A stretch of DNA of 64,000 bases from NCBI RefSeq assembly GCF_042676145.1, contig NZ_JBHTJW010000004.1:27524-91523 (forward strand), given 5' to 3'. The translations under genes and the position numbers were made by a program. The notes under the pieces were generated by a model that was not told the origin of the DNA, did not search any database, and saw only the letters and a program-made list of their open reading frames with translations. Source of the DNA: Methylophilus glucosoxydans (GTDB lineage: Bacteria; Pseudomonadota; Gammaproteobacteria; Burkholderiales; Methylophilaceae). Below, piece after piece: positions 36,765 through 45,687 of this stretch. The stretch's first letter is position 1. Every line of letters starts with the position of its first letter.

Positions 36765-36909
36765 AGGGCTAACCAGAATGCCAGTGGTACACAAGCTGAT
36801 GGTGTGTGCTAATAGGAGGCGCGTTGAATCTCTGCTATTGCAGAGTTAACCAGTACTGCGCGGTTTTATTGCGCAGCGTCCAGCGAAGTGAGATTGATAG
36901 TGGGTAGTT

Positions 36910-37638
36910 TCATTTTGAAAACCAAATTTCAAGAAATCTCTTTTCACTGCCCTTGAACCAGAGATACGCGGCTGACCACATGGAACCGCAGACAGTCGAC
37001 CAATAAATGAATTGTATCCAAGCGCAAATGGGTTTGTTGGTGCGTGAATCGTTGAATATCTTCACGAGCTTCTGAAACGGTTCGGTTAGACCAACTGCGA
37101 GAAAAAAGATGATACCAGCAGAAAAAGATAATGCTGCAAAATGCCCCCAAAGAGCTAGTGAACTCTTAGGTAGTTTAGGGGCGGATTGTGATGGACAGTC
37201 AATGTATTTAAACTCGTTATAAGGAACGCGTCTTGGTTCTTTTCCACGAAAAAAACAAGGACGAGCTTCCCACTTCGCACGTTCCCAATCATGTTTTAGA
37301 AGTATTGCCATTCGCTCAGTAAACTCTTTTACTTGAGCATCTTTGTCTTCGGCTGTGGCCAGCAGTTCTGCTGCTTTGATCAATGCCCTATCCTCGGCGC
37401 TAAAAGGACTTACGTTCAAGGCAAGCTGGGAGCAACAAAATCTAACGGTTTGAATGTCTTTCGTAAGACTTGCCTTGACGAGAGAGTCGGAAAGATTCCG
37501 CATAGTGATACGCCATTTGGCGCGTTCTTGGGTGACATTCTCAATCTGAATTTTTCTCTCATTTGTACGAAGAGAAATGAGTGCTGCCACAAAAGCAGAT
37601 ACTACGGTTGATGACAGAAAAACGCTAAATGGCTCCAA
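36910..37638 (-). CDS. Hypothetical membrane protein, 242 aa
   Basis: Not recognised. One N-terminal membrane helix (about residues 5-22), a charged helical cytoplasmic region (25-160) and two C-terminal helices (about 163-187 and 205-228). The middle contains two regularly spaced segments rich in Arg, Lys and Glu. It ends a set of three co-oriented genes (39107 to 36910) in an AT-richer stretch, 33 bases after the next gene upstream. Role unknown; low GC and lack of familiar neighbours suggest transfer. Confidence 0.65.
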   Translation of the reverse strand: MEPFSVFLSSTVVSAFVAALISLRTNERKIQIENVTQERAKWRITMRNLSDSLVKASLTKDIQTVRFCCSQLALNVSPFSAEDRALIKAAELLATAEDKDAQVKEFTERMAILLKHDWERAKWEARPCFFRGKEPRRVPYNEFKYIDCPSQSAPKLPKSSLALWGHFAALSFSAGIIFFLAVGLTEPFQKLVKIFNDSRTNKPICAWIQFIYWSTVCGSMWSAAYLWFKGSEKRFLEIWFSK

Positions 37639-37670
37639 GGTGACTCCTGTAATGGTTATGAACTTTTAAA

Positions 37671-38189
37671 TTAGCTAGAAGACTGCGCAGCTTTTTGCGT
37701 CGCTGCGGTTGAATGAATATTTGGATTTTTTACTGGCAAAATTGAGTTTACACTTTGCTCAAGCTTGGGTTCCCAGAAAGTAACTAAATCTGCGGTTAGA
37801 GAATTGTCACCGAGTAATTGGCTGCGTGCATATAAGAGAATATCGAATATTGATTTTGAATCTGGACGAAGTTGAAGTGTCTTGCTGAGTTCAGCTGCGA
37901 GCTCCTCTGGGAGCCAAAGGCTTGCTTGAAATGAAAGTTTATTCAGTGTTGTGCGTTGATCTGTTGGTATTTCCTCGCCATTAGGATGTTTTATCCATTC
38001 GGCTAGCAATTCTGCTACTAGCTCAATCTTTTGTTTTCTATCGAGCTCTCGCTTGTATGTCTCAAATTGGCGGTCATACTCGTTTTTGATTGAATGAGTA
38101 ATGCGAGCTGTAAACCAAGTCTTTAGTAGGAAGATTGTGAAGATTACACCTAATGACGACGAGAAAAATACTTTGGCAAAATCTTCCAT
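37671..38189 (-). CDS. Hypothetical membrane-anchored coiled-coil protein, 172 aa
   Basis: Not recognised. An N-terminal anchor helix (about 8-25) is followed by a strongly charged coiled-coil stretch (SIKNEYDRQFETYKRELDRK, about 33-52) and a helical domain. The tail from about residue 150 is polar and Ser/Thr/Gln/Ala-rich. The layout resembles the neighbouring 242-residue protein (anchor plus charged helix), and both may act at the membrane together. Confidence 0.65.
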   Translation of the reverse strand: MEDFAKVFFSSSLGVIFTIFLLKTWFTARITHSIKNEYDRQFETYKRELDRKQKIELVAELLAEWIKHPNGEEIPTDQRTTLNKLSFQASLWLPEELAAELSKTLQLRPDSKSIFDILLYARSQLLGDNSLTADLVTFWEPKLEQSVNSILPVKNPNIHSTAATQKAAQSSS

Positions 38190-38324
38190 ATTATTGACTT
38201 CAAAAAGTTAATGATTGACATAAGAGGATTGCAATATCGGGAACGCAATTCTTATAGGAATTTAAATTCTATCATCGAAAAATGATTGAGCCAGTCATGC
38301 ATGATGGATTGATTAAGCATGTGG

Positions 38325-39107
38325 TTACGCATTCTTGATGTAGGACCGATCCCACCATCGTTTGCATAGGCGAGGAATTCCAGGGAATCGGTCGGAGCGT
38401 GGTTCGATGTCAGGGCAGTGCGAGTAGACCTGTTCTTTGAGTATTGTAAACCCTTCCGAGTTACTCATATAGGCACGTTCCCATTCATTTGCGGCATGAT
38501 ATTCCCATGCAGGAACTTTGAAACCAAACCGATTAAGAGAGTGCTTAAATTGCTGATTGCTTAACAAACATGGGTGTGTTTCATCACCGTTCATTCCCAC
38601 GTAGTTCCAGCCTAACAGCCAATATGGGAATGATTCTCCCAGTCCAGAATAAATCGTGACGATTGCACGTTGCAGGGCTTGAACGAAGATAAGAATGTTG
38701 GTTTCATCAAGCTCCTTATAAAGAGAATGATCTTTACGCTTGCGATGAGTAACTTCATTTCTAAGGTCGAGGAAGTCAGCTATACAATTAATATCTGCCG
38801 GAGTAATTGCTGTTTCACAAAATTCTGAGGGCCACCTTTCGAGCTTGTCGCGTAGATTTGTAAAGCGAAGGCGCTTTAGCACTTGGTCTTCATCGACACC
38901 TTTACTTTTGCAATGGGCGCGCATCTTGGCGTTCAAGAATGATTCAATAGCACAGCCACCGAATAGAAGCGAAGCACTCAGGTGGTGGTACCGCTCAATT
39001 TCGTTACAAGACGTATGTGTAAGCGAAGCCTCTTGGAACATAGAGGAATAGCTTTGCCACACGTCATCAACATTCCACCGCCAAATGTCCGTTATTTCTT
39101 CCACCAT
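38325..39107 (-). CDS. Hypothetical protein with HEPN-like Rx4H motif, 260 aa
   Basis: Not a family I can name. A helical protein with LDLRNEVTHRK near residues 112-122, fitting the Arg-x4-6-His signature of HEPN domains, many of which are RNases in toxin or anti-phage systems. Support includes the helical SLLFGGCAIESFLNAKM segment and FTNLRDKLERW ahead of the motif. The C-terminal half (from about 155) is rich in Trp and Tyr and may be a separate domain. It is first of three co-oriented unknown genes. Assignment rests on one short motif. Confidence 0.6.
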   Translation of the reverse strand: MVEEITDIWRWNVDDVWQSYSSMFQEASLTHTSCNEIERYHHLSASLLFGGCAIESFLNAKMRAHCKSKGVDEDQVLKRLRFTNLRDKLERWPSEFCETAITPADINCIADFLDLRNEVTHRKRKDHSLYKELDETNILIFVQALQRAIVTIYSGLGESFPYWLLGWNYVGMNGDETHPCLLSNQQFKHSLNRFGFKVPAWEYHAANEWERAYMSNSEGFTILKEQVYSHCPDIEPRSDRFPGIPRLCKRWWDRSYIKNA

Positions 39108-39311
39108 ATGTTCCTCACATGCTCAATGCTCGTGTTAACGCGATTAAAGCGCATAGCAATACGAGATAAGCTGATTATCGTAAACGCTTTACAGAAAATC
39201 AATTTAAAAGATTATCCTGTAAGAGCAGACGCAATTTGGCAATTCCGAAAAGAGACTACCTTTTATTGCAATTAAGCGTTTTGGTTTGTTTGAAGCTTTG
39301 GTGATGAATCA

Positions 39312-39911
39312 TCACAAGTCTGGAATCAAATGCCCAAGTTTGACTGACTTGGTTTGCAAGTATTTGAGGTTCTCTATGGTTGGGGTCGTGAGCAAGGGGA
39401 CTTGCTGATCCACGCTGATCCCCAGCGATTGCAAGGCTGTGCGTTTTTCCTGGTTATTGGAAAGCAACTGGATGGTGTTGATTTCAAAATAGTGCAGCAT
39501 GTCTGCGGCTGCTTCGTAGGTACGCGCATCGACTGGCAGGCCCAAGGCAAGGTTAGCCTCTACCGTATCCATGCCTGTGTCTTGCAAGGCATAGGCGCGC
39601 ATTTTGTTATTGAGGCCAATGCCGCGGCCTTCGTGGTTTTTTAAATACAGGATCAGGCCTAGGCCGGTTTGCTGGATCAGGCGTTGCGCGTGGTGCAACT
39701 GTTCACCACAATCACAGCGTGTTGAGCCAAACACATCGCCGGTTAAACATTCGGAATGCACCCTGACCAGCGGCGACTGCGCGCCTTGCAGGTTGCCGCA
39801 GGCCAGCGCAACATGTTCGAGGCCATTGCGGTTATCGGTAAAGACATGGATATCAAACTCGCCAAACTGGGTAGGTAAGCGGGCGGTGGAGCTGTGAGAT
39901 AAAAATTGCAT
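39312..39911 (-). CDS. ribA: GTP cyclohydrolase II
   Basis: Opens GTP to the pyrimidine precursor of riboflavin. At 199 residues it is the stand-alone RibA form. Zinc ligands are in CLTGDVFGSTRCDCG; the active site shows HSECLTGD, EGRGIGLNNKMRAYALQD and DTVEANLALG. The usual RQEGRGIGL is KNHEGRGIGL, a small variation. ATG at 39911 matches the E. coli start; an in-frame TTG would add ten residues. No other rib gene is nearby. Confidence 0.93.
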   Translation of the reverse strand: MQFLSHSSTARLPTQFGEFDIHVFTDNRNGLEHVALACGNLQGAQSPLVRVHSECLTGDVFGSTRCDCGEQLHHAQRLIQQTGLGLILYLKNHEGRGIGLNNKMRAYALQDTGMDTVEANLALGLPVDARTYEAAADMLHYFEINTIQLLSNNQEKRTALQSLGISVDQQVPLLTTPTIENLKYLQTKSVKLGHLIPDL

Positions 39912-40099
39912 GATGCGTTGGGCGTTGGAGATGTGTGCCAAACCAATATTGTAGCTGCAACCGGCTTTTTAAAGGGCGGGTTTTGAAATAATCCATCGTC
40001 TGTGGCCATGCAGCCAGGTCATGGCCCAATTTAAGCTTGGTTTAAGATGAATGCTGTTAAACTTTTCGGCATAGTCTCTGTTGCAGGAGTTGGATACGC

Positions 40100-40426
40100 A
40101 TGGTTGGGATGCCCCGTCGCGCCAGGAGAGTACTTCTCGCGCTTTTGATCATGAGCACTACATTAGCCTGCTTGCCGCAGGCAGATTCAGGGGAAAGCCC
40201 TGACAATGCCGGCCGATTGTCTGCCAAAGGTGAAATTCTGAGTCTGGAAAAAATCTCTCAAAAAGCCAGAGCTTACAAACCCGGTGAAATTCTCGAGGTT
40301 GAGTTGGAGAAGAAACATGGCCGCTACGTGTATGAGATAGACATTCTGGATGCGGGTAGCCAGGTGTGGGAGCTGAAACTGGACGCCAAGACCGGGCAGT
40401 TGCTCAAAATGGAACAGGATGATTGA
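40100..40426 (+). CDS. Exported PepSY-domain protein
   Basis: A 108-residue protein with a basic signal peptide (RRARRVLLALLIMSTTLAC) and one PepSY-like domain: ILEVELEKKHGRYVYEIDIL followed by VWELKLDAKTGQLL. PepSY domains are small periplasmic modules proposed to restrain peptidases or bind metal or heme-related ligands. Its stop codon overlaps the next start (TGATG), so it is translationally coupled to a two-component system and is a candidate signal-modulating partner. Start could also be the ATG at 40109. Confidence 0.8.
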   Translation: MVGMPRRARRVLLALLIMSTTLACLPQADSGESPDNAGRLSAKGEILSLEKISQKARAYKPGEILEVELEKKHGRYVYEIDILDAGSQVWELKLDAKTGQLLKMEQDD

Positions 40427-41091
40427 TGCGGTTGCTGTTAGTAGAAGATGATGCCTTATTGGGCGCACAGCTGCAGCAGTCACTTGCGCAGGCGGGCTAC
40501 GCTTGCGATTGGTTGCAAGCGGGCGTTGAAGCCGCGATACAGGGTAGCCTGGAACCTTATGATCTGGCGATTCTGGATTTGGGCTTGCCGGACCGTCCGG
40601 GCATGGACATTCTGGCCGAGTGGCGGCGCAAGGGGCTGGCGTTGCCGGTGATTGTTCTGACCGCGCGTAGCAGCTGGCAGGAAAAAGTCGAAGCCTTTCA
40701 TGTGGGCGCCGATGACTATGTGACCAAGCCCTTTCACTTGCAGGAGCTACTGGCCAGATTGGCGGCCGTGCATAAACGCACGGTGGGGGTGGTCAGTGGT
40801 GAGTTGGTGGTGGACGATCTGCGTTTGGATGAGCAAACGCAAACGGTGTGGCAAGCGCAGCGCGCGCACGTGTTGACGGGCACCGAGTTCAGGCTGTTAC
40901 GGTATTTAATGCTGCATCCTGGGCGTATTTTTTCTAAAACCGAGCTCACCGAACACGTGTACGCCTATGATGCAGACAAGGACAGTAATGTGATCGAAGT
41001 CTATGTGAACCGCTTGCGGCACAAGATCGGCGCTGACCGTATCCAGACCCGGCGTGGACAGGGCTATGTGTTGATCGTGCAGGCAGCATGA
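40426..41091 (+). CDS. OmpR-family response regulator (PhoP/QseB-like)
   Basis: 221 residues: receiver with acidic pair EDD (7-9), Asp51 in LAILDLGLPDRPG and Lys in DDYVTKPFH, then a winged-helix domain (GTEFRLLRYLMLHPGRIFSKTELTEHVY). The ATG at 40426 overlaps the PepSY stop codon; its own stop overlaps the kinase start by four bases. Three genes therefore form one tightly coupled unit. Confidence 0.9.
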   Translation: MRLLLVEDDALLGAQLQQSLAQAGYACDWLQAGVEAAIQGSLEPYDLAILDLGLPDRPGMDILAEWRRKGLALPVIVLTARSSWQEKVEAFHVGADDYVTKPFHLQELLARLAAVHKRTVGVVSGELVVDDLRLDEQTQTVWQAQRAHVLTGTEFRLLRYLMLHPGRIFSKTELTEHVYAYDADKDSNVIEVYVNRLRHKIGADRIQTRRGQGYVLIVQAA

Positions 41092-42422
41092 AGTCTTTAC
41101 GCACGCAATTGTCGCTAGGGTTGACGCTCAGTCTGGTGGGGCTGCTGACGCTGCAATGGGCGGTGGTGACGTTTACCATAGACCACCTGATCCAGTCGCA
41201 GATGACGGCGCGCATGCAGCAGGAAGCAGAAGGGGTGCTCGCGGGTGTTACAGTCAATGCGCACGGGCAATTGGTCTTGGCACCGCATGTGATGACGGCG
41301 GCATACCAGCGTCCTTTTTCCGGGCGTTATTTTATTGTGATGCTGGACCAGTCTAAAACCCAATCCCGCTCGTGGTGGGATGTGAACTTGCCGGTGAGCG
41401 CGCTCAAGGTGGGTGAAGAGCGGGTCATGCACCTCACCGGCCCTGAGTCGCAGCCACTGTTGTTATGGGGCCATGGCTACCGCAAGCAGCAGCGAACCAT
41501 CACGATTTATATCGCCGAGAGTCTTGTCGAGTTGCAGCAAAGTTTGCGCATGTTTCATTGGTTGTATGGCGTGTTTTCCTTGCTGGGGTTGCTGGCACTG
41601 CTCGCCTTGCAGCGCTGGATTGTCGTGAATACGCTCCATCCCTTACAGCAGATCAAGGAAAGCCTGGCAAAAGTGGCCAGCGGCGAGTTGCAGCAGATGA
41701 ATGCCAGCGGTCCGGCCGAAGTCATGCCGCTCATCAATGAGTTTAACCGTATCCTCAAAAGTGCCAGCCAGAAAACCCGGCGCTCGCGGCTGGCTATCGG
41801 CAATCTGGCCCATGGGCTTAAAACTCGTCTCACCCAGCTGCAATTGTTGTCAGGGGACGCCTCACTAGAGAGTGATGCTCAGTTGCGGCACATGGTACAA
41901 AGCTGTGCCGATGAAATTTATCAGGATGTGGAGCGCGAGTTAAAACGGGCGCGCTTGATGGGCGATGCCTATACCAGCCAAACGACGGACCTGGAACTGG
42001 TGCTACCCACGCTGGTGGCGACCCTGCAAAAAATCTATAGCGAAAAGACCGTAGGATTTGCCTGGCAGCACGACGGTCAGCCGCGCGTGATGATAGATCG
42101 CGAAGATATGCTGGAACTCCTTGGGAATGTGCTGGATAACGCGTTTAAATGGTGCCGCAGCCAGGTTCAGTTAAATATCTCGGTGCAGGCGGAGATACAC
42201 ATCATTGTTGAAGACGATGGGCCCGGTAGCCAGGCTTCAGAACTGGCGGCCTTGCTGCAACGTGGCATGCGTATGGATGAATCCAAGCCGGGCAGCGGAT
42301 TGGGTCTGGCCATCGTGCAGGATATTGTGCAGCATTATCAGGGCAGCATCGTACTCGACCATTCGCCATGGCTGGGCGGACTGCGGGTGACATTCACGCT
42401 CAGGCCCGGCGTGCAGGCCTAA
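41088..42422 (+). CDS. PhoQ-like sensor histidine kinase
   Basis: A 444-residue membrane kinase: helix near 8-28, periplasmic domain of about 130 residues, second helix near 163-182, HAMP, His242 in NLAHGLKTRLTQLQLL, N box GNVLDNAFKWC and GSGLGLAIVQDIVQHY. The H box and N box resemble PhoQ, which senses divalent cations and cationic peptides, although the usual Pro after His-x3-Thr is Arg. Signal unknown. PepSY genes flank the operon on both sides, suggesting the sensed stress is periplasmic. Confidence 0.88.
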   Translation: MKSLRTQLSLGLTLSLVGLLTLQWAVVTFTIDHLIQSQMTARMQQEAEGVLAGVTVNAHGQLVLAPHVMTAAYQRPFSGRYFIVMLDQSKTQSRSWWDVNLPVSALKVGEERVMHLTGPESQPLLLWGHGYRKQQRTITIYIAESLVELQQSLRMFHWLYGVFSLLGLLALLALQRWIVVNTLHPLQQIKESLAKVASGELQQMNASGPAEVMPLINEFNRILKSASQKTRRSRLAIGNLAHGLKTRLTQLQLLSGDASLESDAQLRHMVQSCADEIYQDVERELKRARLMGDAYTSQTTDLELVLPTLVATLQKIYSEKTVGFAWQHDGQPRVMIDREDMLELLGNVLDNAFKWCRSQVQLNISVQAEIHIIVEDDGPGSQASELAALLQRGMRMDESKPGSGLGLAIVQDIVQHYQGSIVLDHSPWLGGLRVTFTLRPGVQA

Positions 42423-42439
42423 GCGCTTGAGTCGACCCG

Positions 42440-42769
42440 TTAAAACCAGTCGCGGTTGAGGCTATTCACTTTGCCGGTCTTGGCATCCAGCGTGACTTCC
42501 CACTCTTTGCCCTTGGCATCGAAGATTTCCACTTCGTAGTCCCAGCCATCTCTAAATTTGCGGCGTTCCAGCTCTATCTCCTTTACCACGCCAGGCTTGG
42601 CTGCCAGGGCTTTGGTCTGTGCCTCCTGCTGAGAAATCAGGCCGAACGCTTTTACCATTTGTTCCATTTTCTGCATATCGTCTTCATCGTCGTCGTCAGC
42701 CCAAGCTGGCTGCAACAAGCTGCTGGCAATTAGCAGGCTACTCAATACATAAGGCAGTATTTTGTTCAT
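42440..42769 (-). CDS. Exported PepSY-domain protein, acidic
   Basis: A 109-residue exported protein: signal peptide to about 24 (LLQPAWADD), an acidic run DDDDEDD, a short helix, then a PepSY domain (KEIELERRKFRDGWDYEVEI and EWEVTLDAKTGKVNSL). Start ATG at 42769 has GGAG upstream; the frame remains open to 42802. It converges on the PhoQ-like kinase gene with 17 bases between and resembles the PepSY protein at 40100 in its domain. Confidence 0.82.
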   Translation of the reverse strand: MNKILPYVLSSLLIASSLLQPAWADDDDEDDMQKMEQMVKAFGLISQQEAQTKALAAKPGVVKEIELERRKFRDGWDYEVEIFDAKGKEWEVTLDAKTGKVNSLNRDWF

Positions 42770-42989
42770 TTTGGGGCTCCTTGTTTCACAATGAACCGTC
42801 AAGATACCTGCGCAGCCTTAACTCAAGCTGAAAAGCCCTTTATTCAAGAAGTCTTTTTTAATTCATATTTTTTTAATATTTGCAAGGCTGTTGTAAGGGA
42901 TTGTGTGCAGAATGACACTTACAGAATCCGTTAAGCCTCATTTGTTAAGCAAGACGGCCCTCGTAACCACTTAAAGACAGGAGTTTCAA

Positions 42990-43247
42990 ATGAATATTTC
43001 TAAATCATTGGTTGTTGTGGGTATGGCATTATTCACTGTTGCAGGAACTGCATTAGCGGATCAGAGCATCCCTGTTCAGCAACAAAACTTTGGTAAACGC
43101 CCATTAACAGTAAATGCGACTGCTGAAAAATCAGAACAGGCTTGGGAAGGCACCGGCTTGAAGGTAACTGATCCGGCACAAAGCGTTGCACAGCATCAGC
43201 GTCAATTATTAAATCTGCGCTTTGCCAGCAAACGCGCTTATCAATAA
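42990..43247 (+). CDS. Small exported KRPY-motif protein 3
   Basis: An 85-residue paralogue: signal peptide to about 23 (TALADQ), NFGKRPLTV, central AWEGTGLKVTDPAQ and terminal RFASKRAYQ. Both motif copies are weakened, but order and spacing match the other three. AGGAG lies seven bases before the ATG. Transcribed alone, converging on the response regulator at 43254 with six bases between stop codons. The 220-base gap upstream carries T-rich sequence but not the element found at 36478 and 46499. Confidence 0.78.
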   Translation: MNISKSLVVVGMALFTVAGTALADQSIPVQQQNFGKRPLTVNATAEKSEQAWEGTGLKVTDPAQSVAQHQRQLLNLRFASKRAYQ

Positions 43248-43253
43248 GGTTGT

Positions 43254-43706
43254 TTACTGATAGCCCGGCAATTGCAAATCAGGTTGATGTTGCTTGAGCT
43301 GGGTGAATAACCAGCGCGTCTCCAGCAGAATCCAGACGCGCAACATGGCCTCCATGGGGTCAAAAGGTTTGGTTAAAAAATCTTTTGCCCCCAGGGCCAG
43401 CGCCCGTCTACGGGTAGCGATGGTCGCATCCGCAGTCAGTACCAGCACCGGCAAGTATTCATTATGGCCGACATGGTGCGAGAGCTGGTCGAGCACGGCA
43501 AACCCGTCCAGTACCGGCATCATCAAATCCAGCAAGATTAAATCAGGTTGAAAGGCGTTGACCAGATCCATGGTCTTGGTTGGGTCTGTGGTGCTGATCA
43601 CCTGCTCAAACCCTTCTTTGGTCAGCAGTTCTTCGAGTAAGCGCAAGTTGGCTTCAGCATCATCAATAATCAGAATTTTGGACGCACGCAGTTGTTCTAT
43701 GTTCAT
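43254..43706 (-). CDS. Single-domain response regulator
   Basis: A 150-residue receiver without output domain: acidic pair in ILIIDDAEAN, phospho-Asp in PDLILLDLMMPVLDG and Lys in AKDFLTKPFD. It overlaps the upstream hybrid kinase by four bases and probably takes phosphate from it or relays to another kinase. A C-terminal extension of about 25 residues follows the receiver. Confidence 0.88.
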   Translation of the reverse strand: MNIEQLRASKILIIDDAEANLRLLEELLTKEGFEQVISTTDPTKTMDLVNAFQPDLILLDLMMPVLDGFAVLDQLSHHVGHNEYLPVLVLTADATIATRRRALALGAKDFLTKPFDPMEAMLRVWILLETRWLFTQLKQHQPDLQLPGYQ

Positions 43707-45685
43707 GAGGCAGACTCTGGTAATAATTTAAGCAATAGCTGGTTGAAACTGGCTACATTTAATGGCTTGGTAAAATAATGTGTAATGCCCAGCTGACTCA
43801 GGCGCTCCCTGGTTTCCGGCAAGGCATCCGCACTTAACACGACGATGGGCATGGACTGCAAGGACTGCCGTTCGGCCTGTATGTGCTGAATCAGTCTCTC
43901 CCCCGAACCGTCTGGCAAATTGAGATCCAGCAATAGCAAATCTGGCTGCATATCCCTTAACCAAACCATGCTTTCCTGCAGGTTGGCAGCCAGATGCAGC
44001 TTGAGGTGACGATGCTTGCTCACAATCGCTTCAATCAGGGCCTGGTTACTCGGGTTGTCTTCCACGTACAAAATAGGCCGTTTGCCGGTGGAAGGGGTGG
44101 TGACCGGCTGCACAGGCGCGCCTGGCTCCACTGGCGCAGACACATGCATGGGCTGGGGGTGTGCATTAGGCTGTGCCGGCAGGCTGATCCAGAATAGGCT
44201 TTTATCTTCAGCGACCCCGATTTGCCCGCCCATGGCGTCCATCAGTTGTTTACTGAGCACCAGCCCCAAGCCGGTGCCTTCCGTCACGGTACGTTCGGCG
44301 CCGAGGCGGTCAAATGGCGTAAACAGCCGGGAACGCATCGCGAGCGGAATGCCTTTGCCCGCATCCTCGACCTCTACGCGTACCTGACCATGCTGGGGAT
44401 AGGCCCTGAGCTTGACCACACTGTTTTCGGGGCCATATTTCAAGGCATTTGACAGCAGGTTAAGTACCACTTGCAGCAGCCGCTGACGGTCTGCCTGTAC
44501 GGCCAGGTCTGCTGCAAACTCGGTTTGGATCGAAATATCACGCACCTTTTCCAAGGGCTTGAGGTAGTGGTAAGCCTCTTCTAGCAGTCCATTCACCGAG
44601 ACGTGTTCCAGCGCCATGTCAATATCGCCACTTTCAATCCGCGAGATGTCCAGCACCTCGTTAATCAGCTTTAACAGATGCTGGCCCGCATTATGAATCA
44701 AGGTTGCGCTGTCTTTTTGCCGCCCCTCGGGCAAGTCATTTTCCAGGATCTGGGCAAAGCCTAAAATGGCATTGAGTGGCGTACGCAACTCATGACTGGT
44801 GCGCGACAAAAAATTACTTTTTGCGGCACTGGCTTCTTCGGCTTCTACCCGTGCCAGATGCGCCTCCTGTGCACTTTTAGTCAGCAATTGTGAGGCATGC
44901 TCCAGCTCACTGGTCAGCTCACCGAGTTCGTCGCGGCTAATGCTGGGCAATGCCAGCGGTTCGCCTTTGACCAGATGGGTGGCACTGTCACGGATGGTCC
45001 GCACCCTGGCGACGATGGTCTGGCTGAAAAGCCAGACACCAATCAGGGAACCCGCTACCCCGGCGATGACTGCCATCAGCGTAATGCGCAAATTGCGTTT
45101 GCGCTCAAAAATCACTTCTTTCTTGTCTTGCTCGACGATGGCTGATTCGCGCGCGCTCATCTGATTCAAATGATTGCGCAATTGATTCAAGGCTTTGCCT
45201 TGTGAGGAAAACTTTGTAATCAGCGCCTGGTCGGCTTCCTGCGCTCGGTGACTGGCCATCACGGCCAGGTCTTCCAGGTTTTGGGCGACCAGCGGGTGAA
45301 TGACATCGAGCAGGTGTTGTTGCGAGGCATCGTCCAGGTTGGTTTCGAGTGAGTGCAGCAAATGCGGCATACTTTGCTTGGCACTTTCGTAGCCAGTCAG
45401 GAATTGCCGGTTACCCGTCAGTAAAAAGTCTCTTACGCCAGTGGAGGCTTCCAGCAACAAGGTTTGCAGGGTCTGGATATCCTGCTGGATTTGCAAGGCA
45501 TTCTGCACCCGTCTTTCGAGCAGGGCTGCTTGCTGTTCACTCTCGAAAATCAGCGCCAGTGACGCCAGTAAGACTGTGAGCGGCAAGGCATTGAGCACGA
45601 TCCCCTTGGTGGTGAGCGATAAATCCTGCCACAGCCGGTTCATGCGGTTGCTGAATTGGTGTAAGCCTGCCACGATCCACTGCAT
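43703..45685 (-). CDS. CHASE3-type hybrid sensor histidine kinase
   Basis: 660 residues: membrane helix near 28-47, periplasmic CHASE3-like domain (GVRDFLLTGNRQFLTGYESA, 83-102), second helix near 200-222, HAMP, coiled coil, His298 in LSRTSHELRTPLNAILGFAQ, ATPase domain (LLSNALKYGP, GTGLGLVLSKQL) and a C-terminal receiver (about 535-655; LLLLDLNLPDGSG, TKPL). A proline-rich linker joins the last two. Middle gene of a LuxR-kinase-regulator operon; stimulus unknown. Confidence 0.9.
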   Translation of the reverse strand: MQWIVAGLHQFSNRMNRLWQDLSLTTKGIVLNALPLTVLLASLALIFESEQQAALLERRVQNALQIQQDIQTLQTLLLEASTGVRDFLLTGNRQFLTGYESAKQSMPHLLHSLETNLDDASQQHLLDVIHPLVAQNLEDLAVMASHRAQEADQALITKFSSQGKALNQLRNHLNQMSARESAIVEQDKKEVIFERKRNLRITLMAVIAGVAGSLIGVWLFSQTIVARVRTIRDSATHLVKGEPLALPSISRDELGELTSELEHASQLLTKSAQEAHLARVEAEEASAAKSNFLSRTSHELRTPLNAILGFAQILENDLPEGRQKDSATLIHNAGQHLLKLINEVLDISRIESGDIDMALEHVSVNGLLEEAYHYLKPLEKVRDISIQTEFAADLAVQADRQRLLQVVLNLLSNALKYGPENSVVKLRAYPQHGQVRVEVEDAGKGIPLAMRSRLFTPFDRLGAERTVTEGTGLGLVLSKQLMDAMGGQIGVAEDKSLFWISLPAQPNAHPQPMHVSAPVEPGAPVQPVTTPSTGKRPILYVEDNPSNQALIEAIVSKHRHLKLHLAANLQESMVWLRDMQPDLLLLDLNLPDGSGERLIQHIQAERQSLQSMPIVVLSADALPETRERLSQLGITHYFTKPLNVASFNQLLLKLLPESAS

Positions 45686-45687
45686 GT

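Larger units (their letters stand above)
36359..36909. other. 551-base intergenic stretch
   Basis: No credible gene. It contains the upstream region of the KRPY-2 gene, the shared 24-base element (36478), a small palindrome CTATAGATATAG near 36458, and the fourth REP copy (36737). The 36560-36720 part shows nothing I can interpret. Confidence 0.6.
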
